A DNA stretch of 64,000 bases from Hymenobacter gelipurpurascens (lineage in GTDB: Bacteria > Bacteroidota > Bacteroidia > Cytophagales > Hymenobacteraceae), in contig NZ_FYEW01000002.1 in NCBI RefSeq assembly GCF_900187375.1, forward strand, positions 992,001-1,056,000, given 5' to 3'. Numbering within the stretch: the first letter of the stretch is position 1; every line of letters starts with the position of its first letter. The position numbers were made by a program, and so were the translations under genes. Below the pieces are notes generated by a model, which was not told where the DNA came from, made no database searches, and saw only the letters and a list, made by a program, of their open reading frames with translations. This document shows, piece after piece, positions 27,000 through 36,165 of the stretch.

Positions 27000-27085
27000 T
27001 TATAGCAACTTAGGAACTTTGCACTCTGTGTACGGCTTATACCTACACTGCATTGTAAAAAGATTAAATTAAATTTTTCTGATTA

Positions 27086-27117
27086 TTGGCGAATGTGACG
27101 CAACCTGCGTAAATTCG
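27086..27117 (+). promoter_or_regulatory. Candidate promoter with embedded palindrome, truncated haemoglobin gene
   Basis: TTG at 27086-27088 and TAAATTCG at 27110-27117 (7 of 8 to TAnnTTTG) are 21 nt apart. Between them lies ACGCA-ACC-TGCGT (27098-27110), a 5-3-5 inverted repeat overlapping the -7 box, as a repressor site would. Confidence 0.45.
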
Positions 27118-27160
27118 CTACGTATCCGAAAGCCCACTCAGTTTAGTCACTCTGCCAGCT

Positions 27161-27550
27161 ATGAAAACCTCTGCTACTCTGCCTGACATTTGCACCGAGC
27201 GTGATATCAAAACGCTGGTTGATACGCTGTGCCAAAAGGCTACGAATGACACGCTGCTGGGAGCTAGTTTTGGCGCCGCCGCACGTATTCACTGGCCTCA
27301 TTACCTCACCACCCAGTACCGCTACTGGAGCAGCACCCTGCTAGGCCACGGCAGCACCGAAGGCGAGCCCCTACCCGAGCAAGTAGCCCTGCCCCGCAGC
27401 GGCCAACATATTCAGCACTGGCTCACCATTTTCTCTTCCACCATTGAAGAGCATTTCTCCGGCTCTAAAGCCGAGGAAGCCAAGCAACTCGCCAAACAGC
27501 TGGCCACGCGCCTAAGCGCCACCCGCTCACGTGACCTGCCCGTTGACTGA
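27161..27550 (+). CDS. Group III truncated haemoglobin
   Basis: Protein of 129 residues matching the group III truncated globin pattern: DIKTLVDTL near the N-terminus, HWPHYLTTQYRYWSSTLLGHGSTEGEPLPEQ in the C-E region, and the proximal-His helix RSGQHIQHWLTIFSSTIEEHF. These haem proteins bind O2, NO or CO and are linked to protection from NO or to redox sensing. The B-helix position usually filled by Tyr is not obvious here (CQKATNDTLLGASF), which could alter ligand binding. Monocistronic, with a terminator downstream. Confidence 0.85.
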   Translation: MKTSATLPDICTERDIKTLVDTLCQKATNDTLLGASFGAAARIHWPHYLTTQYRYWSSTLLGHGSTEGEPLPEQVALPRSGQHIQHWLTIFSSTIEEHFSGSKAEEAKQLAKQLATRLSATRSRDLPVD

Positions 27551-27635
27551 CCTACCCTGACTTTCCCGCTTTCCCCTTCCTTCCCGACCTACCCACCTTT
27601 ACTCCGTTCCTCACTTATCCACCCATCCCACCCAT

Positions 27636-27673
27636 AAAAAAGCCCACCAGATCCACATCCGGCGGGCTTTTTT
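27636..27673 (+). terminator. Terminator after the globin gene
   Basis: AAAAAAGCCC..CC pairs with GG..GGGCTTTTTT, giving symmetric A- and T-tracts, 85 nt after the stop codon. Confidence 0.75.
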
Positions 27674-27708
27674 ATTTTACCCCAACCTTCCTTTGATAAA
27701 TAGAATGC

Positions 27709-27801
27709 CATCCTGAGCAGAGCGAAGGATCTTCTCATTTCAACACGAGGCCCTAGACCAGTTATTCTCGCATGAAAAGATCCTTCGCTCCGCTCAGGAT
27801 G
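27709..27801. repeat. Dispersed fold-back repeat (CATCCTGAGC family)
   Basis: Arms 27709-27733 and 27777-27801 are complementary over 25 bp with one mismatch, extended by weaker pairing, around a 43-nt loop containing CCTAGACCAG, a near match to the CTAGGCCA motif. The arm sequence CATCCTGAGC..GAAGGATC is shared with the inner arms of the element at 15547-15855. The surrounding gap (27551-27917) holds no gene. Confidence 0.85.
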
Positions 27802-27917
27802 ACGTGCTTTATGGTGTTTAGTATATTGACTCAAAGCAAATTCGCCGCCTTCTACCTATTCCTAACGAACTGGCAAAAGGCGGCGAACCGCATGTTATAG
27901 TGGCCTAGGCCAGTTGC

Positions 27918-29588
27918 TTACACTCCTAGCAGCAGACGCGTTGGGTCTTCGAGCAGCTCTTTCACGCGCACCAGGAACGACACCGACTCGCGGCCGTCGA
28001 TGATGCGGTGGTCGTAGCTCAGGGCCAGATACATCATCGGGCGAATTACTACTTGGCCGTTCTCAGCAATGGGGCGCTGCACAATGTTGTGCATGCCCAA
28101 AATAGCCGACTGCGGGGCGTTGATGATCGGAGTGCTCATCATCGAGCCGAACACGCCCCCGTTGGTGATAGTGAACGTACCGCCGGTCATCTGCTCAATG
28201 GTGAGCTTGTTGTCGCGGGCTAGGCCAGCCAGGCGCTGAATTTCCTTCTCGATACCATCGAACGACAGCTCCTCCGCGTTGCGGATTACCGGTACCACCA
28301 GGCCTTTGGGGGCCGATACGGCGATGCTGATGTCGCAGAAGTCGTTGTACAGGATGTCGGTGCCATCGATCTGGGCATTCACGGCGGGCCACTCTTTCAG
28401 GGCCACGCACACGGCCTTGGTGAAGAACGACATGAAGCCGAGGCCTACGCTGTGCTTCTCCTTGAACTTGTCCTTGAACTTGTTGCGCAGGTCCATGATG
28501 GGCTGCATGTTCACCTCGTTGAAGGTGGTGAGCATGGCCGTTTCGTTCTTCACAGAAACCAAACGACGCGCTACTGTCTTGCGCAGGTTGCTCATCCGCT
28601 CGCGGCGCACGTTGCGGTTGCCGCTGGCTGCCGGAGCCGCCTGTGCAGGCGCAGCCTTAGCAGGTGCCGACGCCGGAGCGGCAGCGGGTACCGGTGCAGC
28701 CGGACGAGCCTGGGCGTTCTGGGCGTCTTCCTTGGTAATACGCCCATCGCGGCCGGAGCCTTGCACGTCGCCGGGGTTGATGCCTTTTTCACCTAGGATT
28801 TTACCAGCTGCCGGCGAAGGCGTACCGGTGGCGTAGCTCGTAGTGCTGGAAGCAGAAACTGCGGCAGCCGCCGGAGCAGCCTGACTAGCGGCCAGAGCGG
28901 CAGCTGGTGCAGCAGCAGGAGCTGAAGCGCCGCTGCCCCCTTCGATACGGGCAATAGTAGCGCCTATACCGATGGTTTCGCCTTCCTTGGCCGCGTGGCG
29001 CAGAGTGCCGCTACCTTCGGCGGGCAGCTCAAACGTGGCTTTGTCCGACTCCAGTTCGGCAATGATTTCATCGCGCTGTACCTGGGCGCCGTCTTCCTTC
29101 AGCCACTTGGCCACGGTCACCTCCGTGATGGACTCGCCCACCGCCGGAATCTTCATCTCCACCGTAGTACCACCGCCATTGCTGGCGGAAGCACCTGAAG
29201 CGGCCGGAGCAGCTGCACCACCCTCAGGCTTTCCACCGTAGCCGGCCTGGTCGCTGGCCGCGGGGTTTTCTTCGCCTTTGCTGATGGGGTCAGCCGCAGA
29301 AGCCGCCGGAGCGCTAGCAGCCGGGGCCGGAGCCGCTGGGGCGCTGGCTGCGCCGTCACCGCTGATATCCGCAATGGTAGTTCCGATACCGATGGTTTCG
29401 CCTTCCGCCACGCGAATTTTCAGGACGCCATCTGCCTCAGCAGGCAGCTCAAACGTGGCTTTATCGGATTCCAGCTCGGCAATAATTTCGTCTCGCTTTA
29501 CGGTTTCACCGTCGGCTTTGAGCCATTTGGCAATGGTAACCTCAGTGATGGACTCGCCGACGGCGGGGATTTTAATTTCCAGACCCAT
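27918..29588 (-). CDS. sucB: 2-oxoglutarate dehydrogenase E2 (dihydrolipoyl succinyltransferase), two lipoyl domains
   Basis: Core of the 2-oxoglutarate dehydrogenase complex (TCA cycle), 556 residues. Two near-identical lipoyl domains lie at residues 1-76 and 143-218, with lipoyl Lys43 and Lys183 in DKATF, joined by an Ala/Pro linker. An E3-binding domain ([30 protein letters not shown]) follows at about 260-295. The catalytic domain (about 330-556) ends with [17 protein letters not shown], where His and Asp are catalytic. Classical SucB has one lipoyl domain; two are more usual in pyruvate E2s, so the assignment to 2-oxoglutarate rests partly on the sucA gene directly upstream. A fold-back repeat lies between the two genes. 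Confidence 0.93.
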   Translation of the reverse strand: MGLEIKIPAVGESITEVTIAKWLKADGETVKRDEIIAELESDKATFELPAEADGVLKIRVAEGETIGIGTTIADISGDGAASAPAAPAPAASAPAASAADPISKGEENPAASDQAGYGGKPEGGAAAPAASGASASNGGGTTVEMKIPAVGESITEVTVAKWLKEDGAQVQRDEIIAELESDKATFELPAEGSGTLRHAAKEGETIGIGATIARIEGGSGASAPAAAPAAALAASQAAPAAAAVSASSTTSYATGTPSPAAGKILGEKGINPGDVQGSGRDGRITKEDAQNAQARPAAPVPAAAPASAPAKAAPAQAAPAASGNRNVRRERMSNLRKTVARRLVSVKNETAMLTTFNEVNMQPIMDLRNKFKDKFKEKHSVGLGFMSFFTKAVCVALKEWPAVNAQIDGTDILYNDFCDISIAVSAPKGLVVPVIRNAEELSFDGIEKEIQRLAGLARDNKLTIEQMTGGTFTITNGGVFGSMMSTPIINAPQSAILGMHNIVQRPIAENGQVVIRPMMYLALSYDHRIIDGRESVSFLVRVKELLEDPTRLLLGV

Positions 29589-29630
29589 AGGTGGGAGTTT
29601 TGAAGGGTTTTCGGGAGGATGTCGTGTGAA

Positions 29631-29715
29631 CTGTCATTCCGAGCCGGAGGCGAGGAATCTGGGTCGAGGCTCTAGGCCAGTAACTCAGATTTCTCCCTCT
29701 GCTTGGAATGTCAGC
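29631..29715. repeat. Imperfect fold-back repeat between sucA and sucB
   Basis: CTGTCATTCCGAGC..GAGGAATCTGGGT and ACTCAGATTTCTCCCTCTGCTTGGAATGTCAG form an imperfect inverted repeat; TCTAGGCCAG lies in the loop at about 29671-29680. It separates two genes that would otherwise be adjacent in one operon. It resembles the CATCCTGAGC repeats in layout but is diverged. Confidence 0.6.
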
Positions 29716-29719
29716 TTAT

Positions 29720-32569
29720 TTAGTCGGTTTTCTGCGCTTTGGCGGCAGTTTCCTTGATGATGGAATCGGCTACTTCCTCGCGGGGCTTGTCGAAGGCGCG
29801 GGCAACGAGCTCTTTCTGCTCCTTCACGTGTACCTTGTTGTAGCCGGTAGCCGGCGACGCGGATGGCTTGCGCGAAATCACATCTTCCAGCTCGCGGCGC
29901 ATGAAGCGCAGCAAGTAGTTCCAGTAGCCCATGTTCTCCGGCTCCTCTTGTACCCAGTACACTTTGGCTTTCGGATACTTGGCCAGCTCAGCGTCCAGCT
30001 GCTTCTTGGGGAAGGGGTGCAGCTGCTCCAGGCGTACCAGCGCCACATCGGTGCGGCCCGACTTCTGCTGCTCTTCTAGCAAATCAAAGTAGATTTTGCC
30101 TGAGCACAGCAGCACGCGCTTCACCTTCTTGGCATCGGCGTACACATCGCCTAGCACCTCGCGGAAAGAGCCAGAAGTGAACTCCTCTACCGGCGATACG
30201 CACAGCGGATGGCGCAGCATCGACTTCGGCGACATTACTACCAGCGGCTTGCGGAACTCCCAGGTCAGCTGACGACGCAGCGCGTGGAATAAGTTGGCCG
30301 GCGTGGTCATGTTGGCCACGATGATGTTGTTCTCAGCAGCCAGCTGCAGGAAGCGCTCGGGGCGGGCGTTGGAGTGCTCGGGGCCCTGGCCTTCGTAGCC
30401 GTGGGGCAACAGCATTACCACGCCGTTCATGCGCTGCCACTTGCTCTCCGACGACACCACAAACTGGTCAATCATCGTCTGGGCACCGTTGGCGAAGTCA
30501 CCGAACTGCGCTTCCCACACCACGAGTGCAGTCGGGTTAGCCATGGCGTAACCGAACTCGAAGCCCAGCACTGCATACTCACTTAGTAAGGAGTTGTAAA
30601 TGCTTAGCTGCTCCTGGCCTTCCTCAATGTTGTTGAGCGAGTTGTAAGGTGCCGAGGTTTCAGCATCGTGGAGTACGGCGTGACGGTGCGAGAACGTACC
30701 GCGCTGCACGTCCTGGCCGCTTACGCGCACAATGTGCTTTTCGTGCAGCAACGAGCCGTAGGCCAGTAGCTCACCGGCGGCCCAGTTGAGCACGCGGCTT
30801 TCAAAGAACATTTTCTTGCGCTCCTCCATCAGCTTCTCAATCTGCTTCAGGGGACGGAAGCCTTCGGGCAACGTGGTCAGGGCCTGACCCACCTTCTGCA
30901 CTACCTCTTCGCTGATGCCCGTTTGGGGTGACTGCTCGAAATCCTCGGGCTTGCTGCGCCGCAGGCTGCGCCACTCATTTTCGAGGGCCTGATAGTTGTA
31001 AGGAAGCGGCTTCTGCTTCACCATATCCAGGCGGGCCTGGAGCAGGTCGCGGAATTCGCGGTCCATCTGGTTAGCCAGTTCCGCGTCTACGTCGCCGCGC
31101 TGCACCAGCATGGCGTTGTATACCTCGCGGGGGTTCTGGTGCTTCGAGATGAGGTTGTAGAGCGTGGGCTGCGTGAACTTAGGCTCATCTGACTCGTTGT
31201 GGCCGTGGCGGCGGTAGCACACCATATCAATAAAGATATCGGCGTGGAACTGCTGACGGTACTCCGTAGCCAAACGCACGGCAAATACTACTGCTTCGGG
31301 GTCGTCGCCGTTCACGTGTAGCACCGGCGCGTCGATAATCTTCGCGAGGTCGGTGCTGTAGATAGACGAGCGGGCGTCTTCGAAGTCGGTAGTAAATCCA
31401 ACCTGGTTGTTAATTACGAAGTGAATGGTGCCGCCGGTCTTGTAGCCTTCCAGCAACGACATCTGCGTAAGTTCATAGCCAATGCCCTGACCAGCTAACG
31501 CGGCGTCGCCATGTATCAGGATGGGCAGAATCTGGTGGTAGTCTCCGCCATACTGGTGCTCGATTTTGGCACGCACGAAGCCCTCTACCACGGGGTTCAC
31601 GGCCTCTAAGTGCGAGGGGTTCGGGGCAAGCTTCAGATTTACCTTGCTGCCGTTCTCCGCCTCTACCTCCGAGCTGTAGCCCATGTGGTACTTCACGTCG
31701 CCGTCGCCCATGGTCAGGTCCGGAACGGCAGTGCCCTCGAATTCCGAGAAGATCTGCTCATAGGTCTTGCCCATGATGTTGGCCAGCACGTTCAGGCGGC
31801 CACGGTGGGCCATCCCGATCATCACTTCCTTCACGCCCAGCTCCGACGACTTATTAATAATAGCATCGAGGGCCGGAATGGTCGTTTCGCCGCCTTCCAG
31901 GGAGAAGCGCTTCTGGCCTAGGAATTTGGTGTGCAGGAAGTTTTCGAATACAACGGCCTCATTCAGCTTCTTGAGAATGCGCTTTTTGTAGTCCAGGCCA
32001 GGATTAAAGCTCAGCGAGTCCTTCTCCACTTTCTCCCGGAACCAGTCGAGCACCTGCGGGTCGCGGATGTACATGTACTCGAACCCGATGGTGCGCGTGT
32101 AGATTTTCTGCAGCGCCGCCACAATGTCGCGCAGCGTAGCCGACTGGCCTAGGCCGAGAATCTCGCCGTTCTTGAAAACGGTATCTAGGTCGGAGTCGCT
32201 CAGACCGAAGTCGGTGAGAGAAAGGCGGGCCTTCCGGTCCTTGCGGGGGCGCACGGGGTTGGTGAGAGCCACCAAGTGGCCGCGGCTGCGGTAGGCATGA
32301 ATCAGGTTACGCACCTGCGTTTCCTTATCCGCCGATACCGTGTCAACGGCCCGAATCTGGCCGGCTTGGTTGGTGCTGGCCTGCGTGGTGAGTACGCCTT
32401 CGCCATCAGCCTGCGGTAGGCCACCTTCGGGGTACTGCTGAGAGAAATCGAAGCCCTCGAAAAACTTGCGCCAGCCAAAGTCAACCGACTCGGGGTCATT
32501 CTTATAAGCTTGGTACAGTTGGTCGATGTATTCGCCGTGGGCGTTGGCGATATAAGAGTAAGCGTCCAT
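29720..32569 (-). CDS. sucA: 2-oxoglutarate dehydrogenase E1
   Basis: Thiamine-diphosphate enzyme of 949 residues that decarboxylates 2-oxoglutarate and passes the succinyl group to the E2 lipoyl arm. The start is the ATG at 32569 (MDAYSYIAN), since earlier residues would add an unmatched tail. The N-terminal ANAHGEYIDQLYQAYKNDPESVD segment is the E2-binding region typical of OdhA/SucA. The cofactor core includes MIGMAHRGRLNVL, HINGDDPE-type VNGDDPEAVVF and CYRRHGHNESDEP. The transketolase half has VWEAQFGDFANGAQ and LLPHGYEGQGPEHSNARPERFLQL. sucB follows after a fold-back repeat, and lpdA, which serves the same complex, is about 14 kb away. Confidence 0.97.
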   Translation of the reverse strand: MDAYSYIANAHGEYIDQLYQAYKNDPESVDFGWRKFFEGFDFSQQYPEGGLPQADGEGVLTTQASTNQAGQIRAVDTVSADKETQVRNLIHAYRSRGHLVALTNPVRPRKDRKARLSLTDFGLSDSDLDTVFKNGEILGLGQSATLRDIVAALQKIYTRTIGFEYMYIRDPQVLDWFREKVEKDSLSFNPGLDYKKRILKKLNEAVVFENFLHTKFLGQKRFSLEGGETTIPALDAIINKSSELGVKEVMIGMAHRGRLNVLANIMGKTYEQIFSEFEGTAVPDLTMGDGDVKYHMGYSSEVEAENGSKVNLKLAPNPSHLEAVNPVVEGFVRAKIEHQYGGDYHQILPILIHGDAALAGQGIGYELTQMSLLEGYKTGGTIHFVINNQVGFTTDFEDARSSIYSTDLAKIIDAPVLHVNGDDPEAVVFAVRLATEYRQQFHADIFIDMVCYRRHGHNESDEPKFTQPTLYNLISKHQNPREVYNAMLVQRGDVDAELANQMDREFRDLLQARLDMVKQKPLPYNYQALENEWRSLRRSKPEDFEQSPQTGISEEVVQKVGQALTTLPEGFRPLKQIEKLMEERKKMFFESRVLNWAAGELLAYGSLLHEKHIVRVSGQDVQRGTFSHRHAVLHDAETSAPYNSLNNIEEGQEQLSIYNSLLSEYAVLGFEFGYAMANPTALVVWEAQFGDFANGAQTMIDQFVVSSESKWQRMNGVVMLLPHGYEGQGPEHSNARPERFLQLAAENNIIVANMTTPANLFHALRRQLTWEFRKPLVVMSPKSMLRHPLCVSPVEEFTSGSFREVLGDVYADAKKVKRVLLCSGKIYFDLLEEQQKSGRTDVALVRLEQLHPFPKKQLDAELAKYPKAKVYWVQEEPENMGYWNYLLRFMRRELEDVISRKPSASPATGYNKVHVKEQKELVARAFDKPREEVADSIIKETAAKAQKTD

Positions 32570-32721
32570 GCGGTGGGAGCTGGTGTGGTCGAGGTAAAGG
32601 TAAAGTCTCTGACTAAAAAGCAAAAACTGATATTCGCATACTCAAATAAACCTGTGAGTCAACTCAATAATTCATCTACTCTTATAATAAAGGCTTAGCT
32701 CAGCCAATCTAGTCATTTTAA

Positions 32722-32757
32722 ACAAAAGCCTTCCCTGTTTGCAGAGAAGGCTTTTGT
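32722..32757. terminator. Hairpin terminator downstream of the yellow-type gene
   Basis: A perfect 12-bp stem (ACAAAAGCCTTC and its complement) with a 12-nt loop lies 19 nt after the 3' end of the royal-jelly-type gene on the minus strand. Confidence 0.75.
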
Positions 32758-32776
32758 CCGAGGAAATACGGAGGTT

Positions 32777-33973
32777 CTATTTGGGTAGTTGCATCTTAAA
32801 GATGGTGTAAGGCTGGTCTTGCTTCCCCACACCTTTGTTCCAGGTGGGCGTTTTATGAATGGCTGAGGTAGTAACGTACATTGTGCCGTCGGCAGTAAAC
32901 GCAAACGTATCGGGCCACTCCAGGCGCGGGTCCTGCAATACGGTTTCTATCTTGCCATCGGGGGTGCGGCGCTTGATAGAATGATCCTCGAATGCGGTCA
33001 GATAGAGGTTGTTCTGAGCATCAATTTCCATTCCGTCGCAGGCCGACACTTTGCCTAAATCCTCAATCTGCTGGCCTAGCTGAGCATCAGAAAGCGCTGG
33101 GTTGCGAAGTGCTTCCGTCTTGATGCGGAAGAGCTTGTAGCTGGTCAGGGGTTTCCAGTACAGATACTGCAGGTCCTGGCTTAGGGCAATACCATCGGCA
33201 TTGAAGCGGGCTCGTTTACCGGTCGGGTCAATCATTTCATGACCATCGGCCTTAATGTTGAGCGTGGTGTCGCCCATCATGGACGGGTGCGTGGCGAGCA
33301 ATTTACGCGCCTTGCCCGATTTTAAGTCTACCACCACCAGGCTGCCCACCCCAGATTCCGTGATGTAAGCGTAGTTGTTCTGCGTATCAATGCGCACATC
33401 GTTCAGATACGACTTACGCGAAGCCACACTTTCGGGAATGCTGATATTTTGGACCACTTTGTTGGTGGCTGGGTCGATCTTGACCAGCTTGGGGCCGCCG
33501 GGCACGGTACCTTTCAGGCCCGGCGATGCGGGGTCCAGCACCCAGAGCATTCCGGCTTTGTCGGCGTACACGCTCTGGGGGCAGATCCAGTGCTTTTGGG
33601 GCTCGTTGCGCACTGTCTCGTTCCAGGTGCACCAGTTGGCATCGGGGTAGGGCTTGACGCTGCTATTGGGGCCTACTTCCGCCACAGGCGCCACCGGGTT
33701 ATTATCCCAGCGGGGGAAGTCAGCGAAGATGCGGCCATCGGGCAGCACCGCTACGCCCACCATTTGGGGCTCCCGAAACTGAGCAACGACCTGCAAAGGT
33801 GAGTTGGCAGGCGCCACTGGAGCAGCCGCCGCAGTTGTGTCGGAAGCATTTGTAGTACCAACGGTGGTATCGGAGCTGGATGGCGAGGAGCAGGAAGCCA
33901 GTAGTGCGGTGGCTACTAGGCCACTGCTTAAAGTGGCGCGCAAGCCAAATGACAAAGCAGAAGTACGCTTCAT
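32777..33973 (-). CDS. Lipoprotein of the major royal jelly/yellow beta-propeller family
   Basis: Protein of 398 residues from the ATG at 33973, which opens a lipoprotein signal with lipobox LLASC; the earlier in-frame ATG at 34099 would hide it. A Ser/Thr/Ala-rich linker leads into a six-bladed-propeller-type domain with VAVLPDGRIFADFPRW, QSVYADKAGMLWVLDP, LNDVRIDTQNNYAYITESG and MEIDAQNNLYLTAFEDHSI. These match the yellow/MRJP group, related to SMP-30 lactonases. Bacterial members are secreted and mostly uncharacterised. Monocistronic. Confidence 0.85.
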   Translation of the reverse strand: MKRTSALSFGLRATLSSGLVATALLASCSSPSSSDTTVGTTNASDTTAAAAPVAPANSPLQVVAQFREPQMVGVAVLPDGRIFADFPRWDNNPVAPVAEVGPNSSVKPYPDANWCTWNETVRNEPQKHWICPQSVYADKAGMLWVLDPASPGLKGTVPGGPKLVKIDPATNKVVQNISIPESVASRKSYLNDVRIDTQNNYAYITESGVGSLVVVDLKSGKARKLLATHPSMMGDTTLNIKADGHEMIDPTGKRARFNADGIALSQDLQYLYWKPLTSYKLFRIKTEALRNPALSDAQLGQQIEDLGKVSACDGMEIDAQNNLYLTAFEDHSIKRRTPDGKIETVLQDPRLEWPDTFAFTADGTMYVTTSAIHKTPTWNKGVGKQDQPYTIFKMQLPK

Positions 33974-34426
33974 AGCAAACATGGACTTAGTAGAAGGAAT
34001 TGAAGCAGTGCAGGATCTAGCACAGCCAGCCCTCTTTACGAAACCTCTCTTGGCCGGTTGTTTGTGGCGGGTTTGTGTAACTCTTCTCCCATCACTCACG
34101 TAAGCGCGGATCCATTAACCTATCTGTTCAGCTATAAAGTGGGCCCTGGTGGCCTAGAAGGGCCTTATCAACCATTTAAAAATTTAGCCTTACCTTTGGC
34201 CCCTCGTAAACAACAAAATATTATAAGTGCAATTAATTATATCAATTGTCTATTTTTATACTTTAATTAGGCTTTCTATCTGCTGATTCGTGGTCCTAGC
34301 GCCGCTATCATTCATACACAGGACAAACTATTTTCGCTGAAAATCGGTTTTGATCCTCCCATAAGCCGAGTCGGGCCGGCTGTCCACTCTCTCCGGACCA
34401 AGCGAGAGTTCACGAACCTACACATC
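33974..34426. other. Non-coding gap between divergent genes
   Basis: This stretch of about 450 bp is A/T-rich between 34180 and 34270 and contains no credible gene. It should hold both divergent promoters, but I cannot place a convincing TTG / TAnnTTTG pair. A GGCCTAG motif lies at about 34151. Confidence 0.4.
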
Positions 34427-34951
34427 ATGTCCATTGCTTTATTCCTACTGACCTTTCTCTTCCCCCCCCGCACTATTTCTGTCCCTGCACTGGCGCTGCC
34501 CTCCACAGTTGCCAGCCTGAGCCCCCGCCCGGTATCTGTAGCTATACCGGTGATGCCCTTAAAAAAGGCCCCCAAGACCTTGTCGTACACGGTTACGGCT
34601 ACTACCTACTGGCCTGAAACGGGCCAGACCGATGACAACCCGATGGAAACCGCCGATGGCTCCATCATCCCAACCCGCCACTCCAGCAAAACCCGCTGGC
34701 TTGCTGTATCCCGCGACCTGCTTGACAAGTGGGGCGGCCCGTTCAACTACGGTGATAAAGTACGGGTAAGTGGCATTTCCGACGCCCTGGATGGCGTCTA
34801 TATCATCCATGACACCATGAACCGCCGCCACCGCCATTGCGTGGATGTGCTGGTGAATGAACGCGAGTGCAAAAACGGCCTAGAAGGTCGTTGGCCGAGC
34901 ATTAAGCTCAGCAAACTACCCGCAATTGAGCCTACCTGGCAGGCTGGTTAA
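34427..34951 (+). CDS. Exported 3D-domain/double-psi barrel-like protein
   Basis: Protein of 174 residues with a hydrophobic N-terminus (about residues 3-25). Residues about 52-165 resemble the 3D domain: TATTYWPETGQTDDNPMETADGS, then RWLAVSRDLL, GDKVRVSG and VYIIHDTMNRRHRHCVDVLV, where the conserved Asp residues would line the active groove. The 3D fold is related to MltA and RlpA lytic transglycosylase barrels, so a role in peptidoglycan or wall maintenance is plausible. The signal is not a perfect SPase site, so export is likely but not certain. Confidence 0.72.
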   Translation: MSIALFLLTFLFPPRTISVPALALPSTVASLSPRPVSVAIPVMPLKKAPKTLSYTVTATTYWPETGQTDDNPMETADGSIIPTRHSSKTRWLAVSRDLLDKWGGPFNYGDKVRVSGISDALDGVYIIHDTMNRRHRHCVDVLVNERECKNGLEGRWPSIKLSKLPAIEPTWQAG

Positions 34952-34966
34952 GCCCGCAGATTCCCA

Positions 34967-35995
34967 TTACTTTTTACCGGCTCCGGCCGAATACTGCTCC
35001 AGCACCTGGGGGTGTCCATCCGCGTCATATAGGAAGGATAAGGGCTGAGCCGGATCGTGCATGATTTCGTCCAATGAAATCTGCCAACGCTTCCACATTT
35101 CCAGCAACGACTGCGCGTAGGCCGAATTTTCCCACGGGTTAAAAATCGAGCCCGTTACGTCGTCAATGAGCGTATCCATCACCACTTCCGTATCGCCGGG
35201 CTGCACGGCGCGCGGGTAGTAATCCGGAATAACATTCAACAAATACGCGGCGTAATACACGCGGGCCTTAAACTCCGCAATCTGCAGGGGGTGCAAGGGG
35301 CGCTGCGCGTCCTGGTACACCCGCCGCATGGTCTGGTAGATAATGCCATTATCCACCAGGCAAGCCATGAGCACCGTGTTATCAAGCTTAATGCTGAAGG
35401 CAATGGTACTCAGGTCGTCATCGTACTCAAAGGCGATGGTGTCTTCGCGCGGGTCGGCTTCCAGAATAAAGATGGAGCCCGGCACAAAGTCATCGTACTC
35501 CATAGGTACGCGCAAGGCCTGCAAGGGCTGAAAGAAAGCCTGAAAGCGCCGCAGCATCTGCGCATTCTCGGCCAATGGGTACTGGGGCTTTGCCAGCGGA
35601 TCCAGCTCATTGAGCAGTTCCGTAATCAGGATGCCGTAGAACATTTTGCCCAGCCACAGGAACAGCGTTTGCTCATCAAGGCGGCGTAGGCCACTAATAC
35701 CCTCATTGGCAGCTGCTTCTACGCGGGCTTCCAGCGGCTCTACGTGCTGCGTGCGGCAGCGTGGGCAGCAGGCTATGCGCAGGTCCTGATAGTTTACAAT
35801 GCTCATATCGAGCAGCTTGATGGGGCGCTCCGCCAGGTTATAGCGCTCCATGAGCCACTCCGCAAATACCGGCACCGAGTCGGTGGGCGGCGTGGTGGGC
35901 GTGCCGCACAGAAAGCACAGGTGCTGGCTGAAGCGCATCCCCTCAAATGGGTCGTAGAGCGTTAAATCGGCGGCGGAAAGCGGATAATCAGGCAT
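34967..35995 (-). CDS. Conserved-looking hypothetical protein with two CxxC pairs
   Basis: Soluble protein of 342 residues with no signal peptide. Near the N-terminus CFLC (about residues 32-35) and CCPRC (about 76-80) form two Cys pairs separated by about 40 residues, the layout of a zinc-binding treble-clef or ribbon. The rest is mixed alpha/beta with a run of acidic and aromatic residues (DTIAFEYDDDLSTIAFSI). I do not recognise a family. It converges on the 3D-like gene with only 15 bp between stops. Confidence 0.6.
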   Translation of the reverse strand: MPDYPLSAADLTLYDPFEGMRFSQHLCFLCGTPTTPPTDSVPVFAEWLMERYNLAERPIKLLDMSIVNYQDLRIACCPRCRTQHVEPLEARVEAAANEGISGLRRLDEQTLFLWLGKMFYGILITELLNELDPLAKPQYPLAENAQMLRRFQAFFQPLQALRVPMEYDDFVPGSIFILEADPREDTIAFEYDDDLSTIAFSIKLDNTVLMACLVDNGIIYQTMRRVYQDAQRPLHPLQIAEFKARVYYAAYLLNVIPDYYPRAVQPGDTEVVMDTLIDDVTGSIFNPWENSAYAQSLLEMWKRWQISLDEIMHDPAQPLSFLYDADGHPQVLEQYSAGAGKK

Positions 35996-36108
35996 AACTC
36001 AAAAAGCAAACGAACGTGCAAAGCTACACGGTGGCTTCAGCACTGGCCTAGCAACCCAGCGAAAACTCGTGGCTACTGGCCTAGGCCACCCTGTGCAGCC
36101 CCACAACA

Positions 36109-36144
36109 AAAAAAGCCCTGACCTTGATTGGTCGGGGCTTTTTT
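36109..36144. terminator. Bidirectional terminator hairpin
   Basis: AAAAAAGCCCTGACC pairs with GGTCGGGGCTTTTTT (one G-T pair) around a 6-nt loop, 22 nt beyond the 3' end of the minus-strand gene at 36166. A GGCCTAGGCC motif precedes it. Confidence 0.8.
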
Positions 36145-36165
36145 ATTTCTAGAAAAAGGGAAAGC

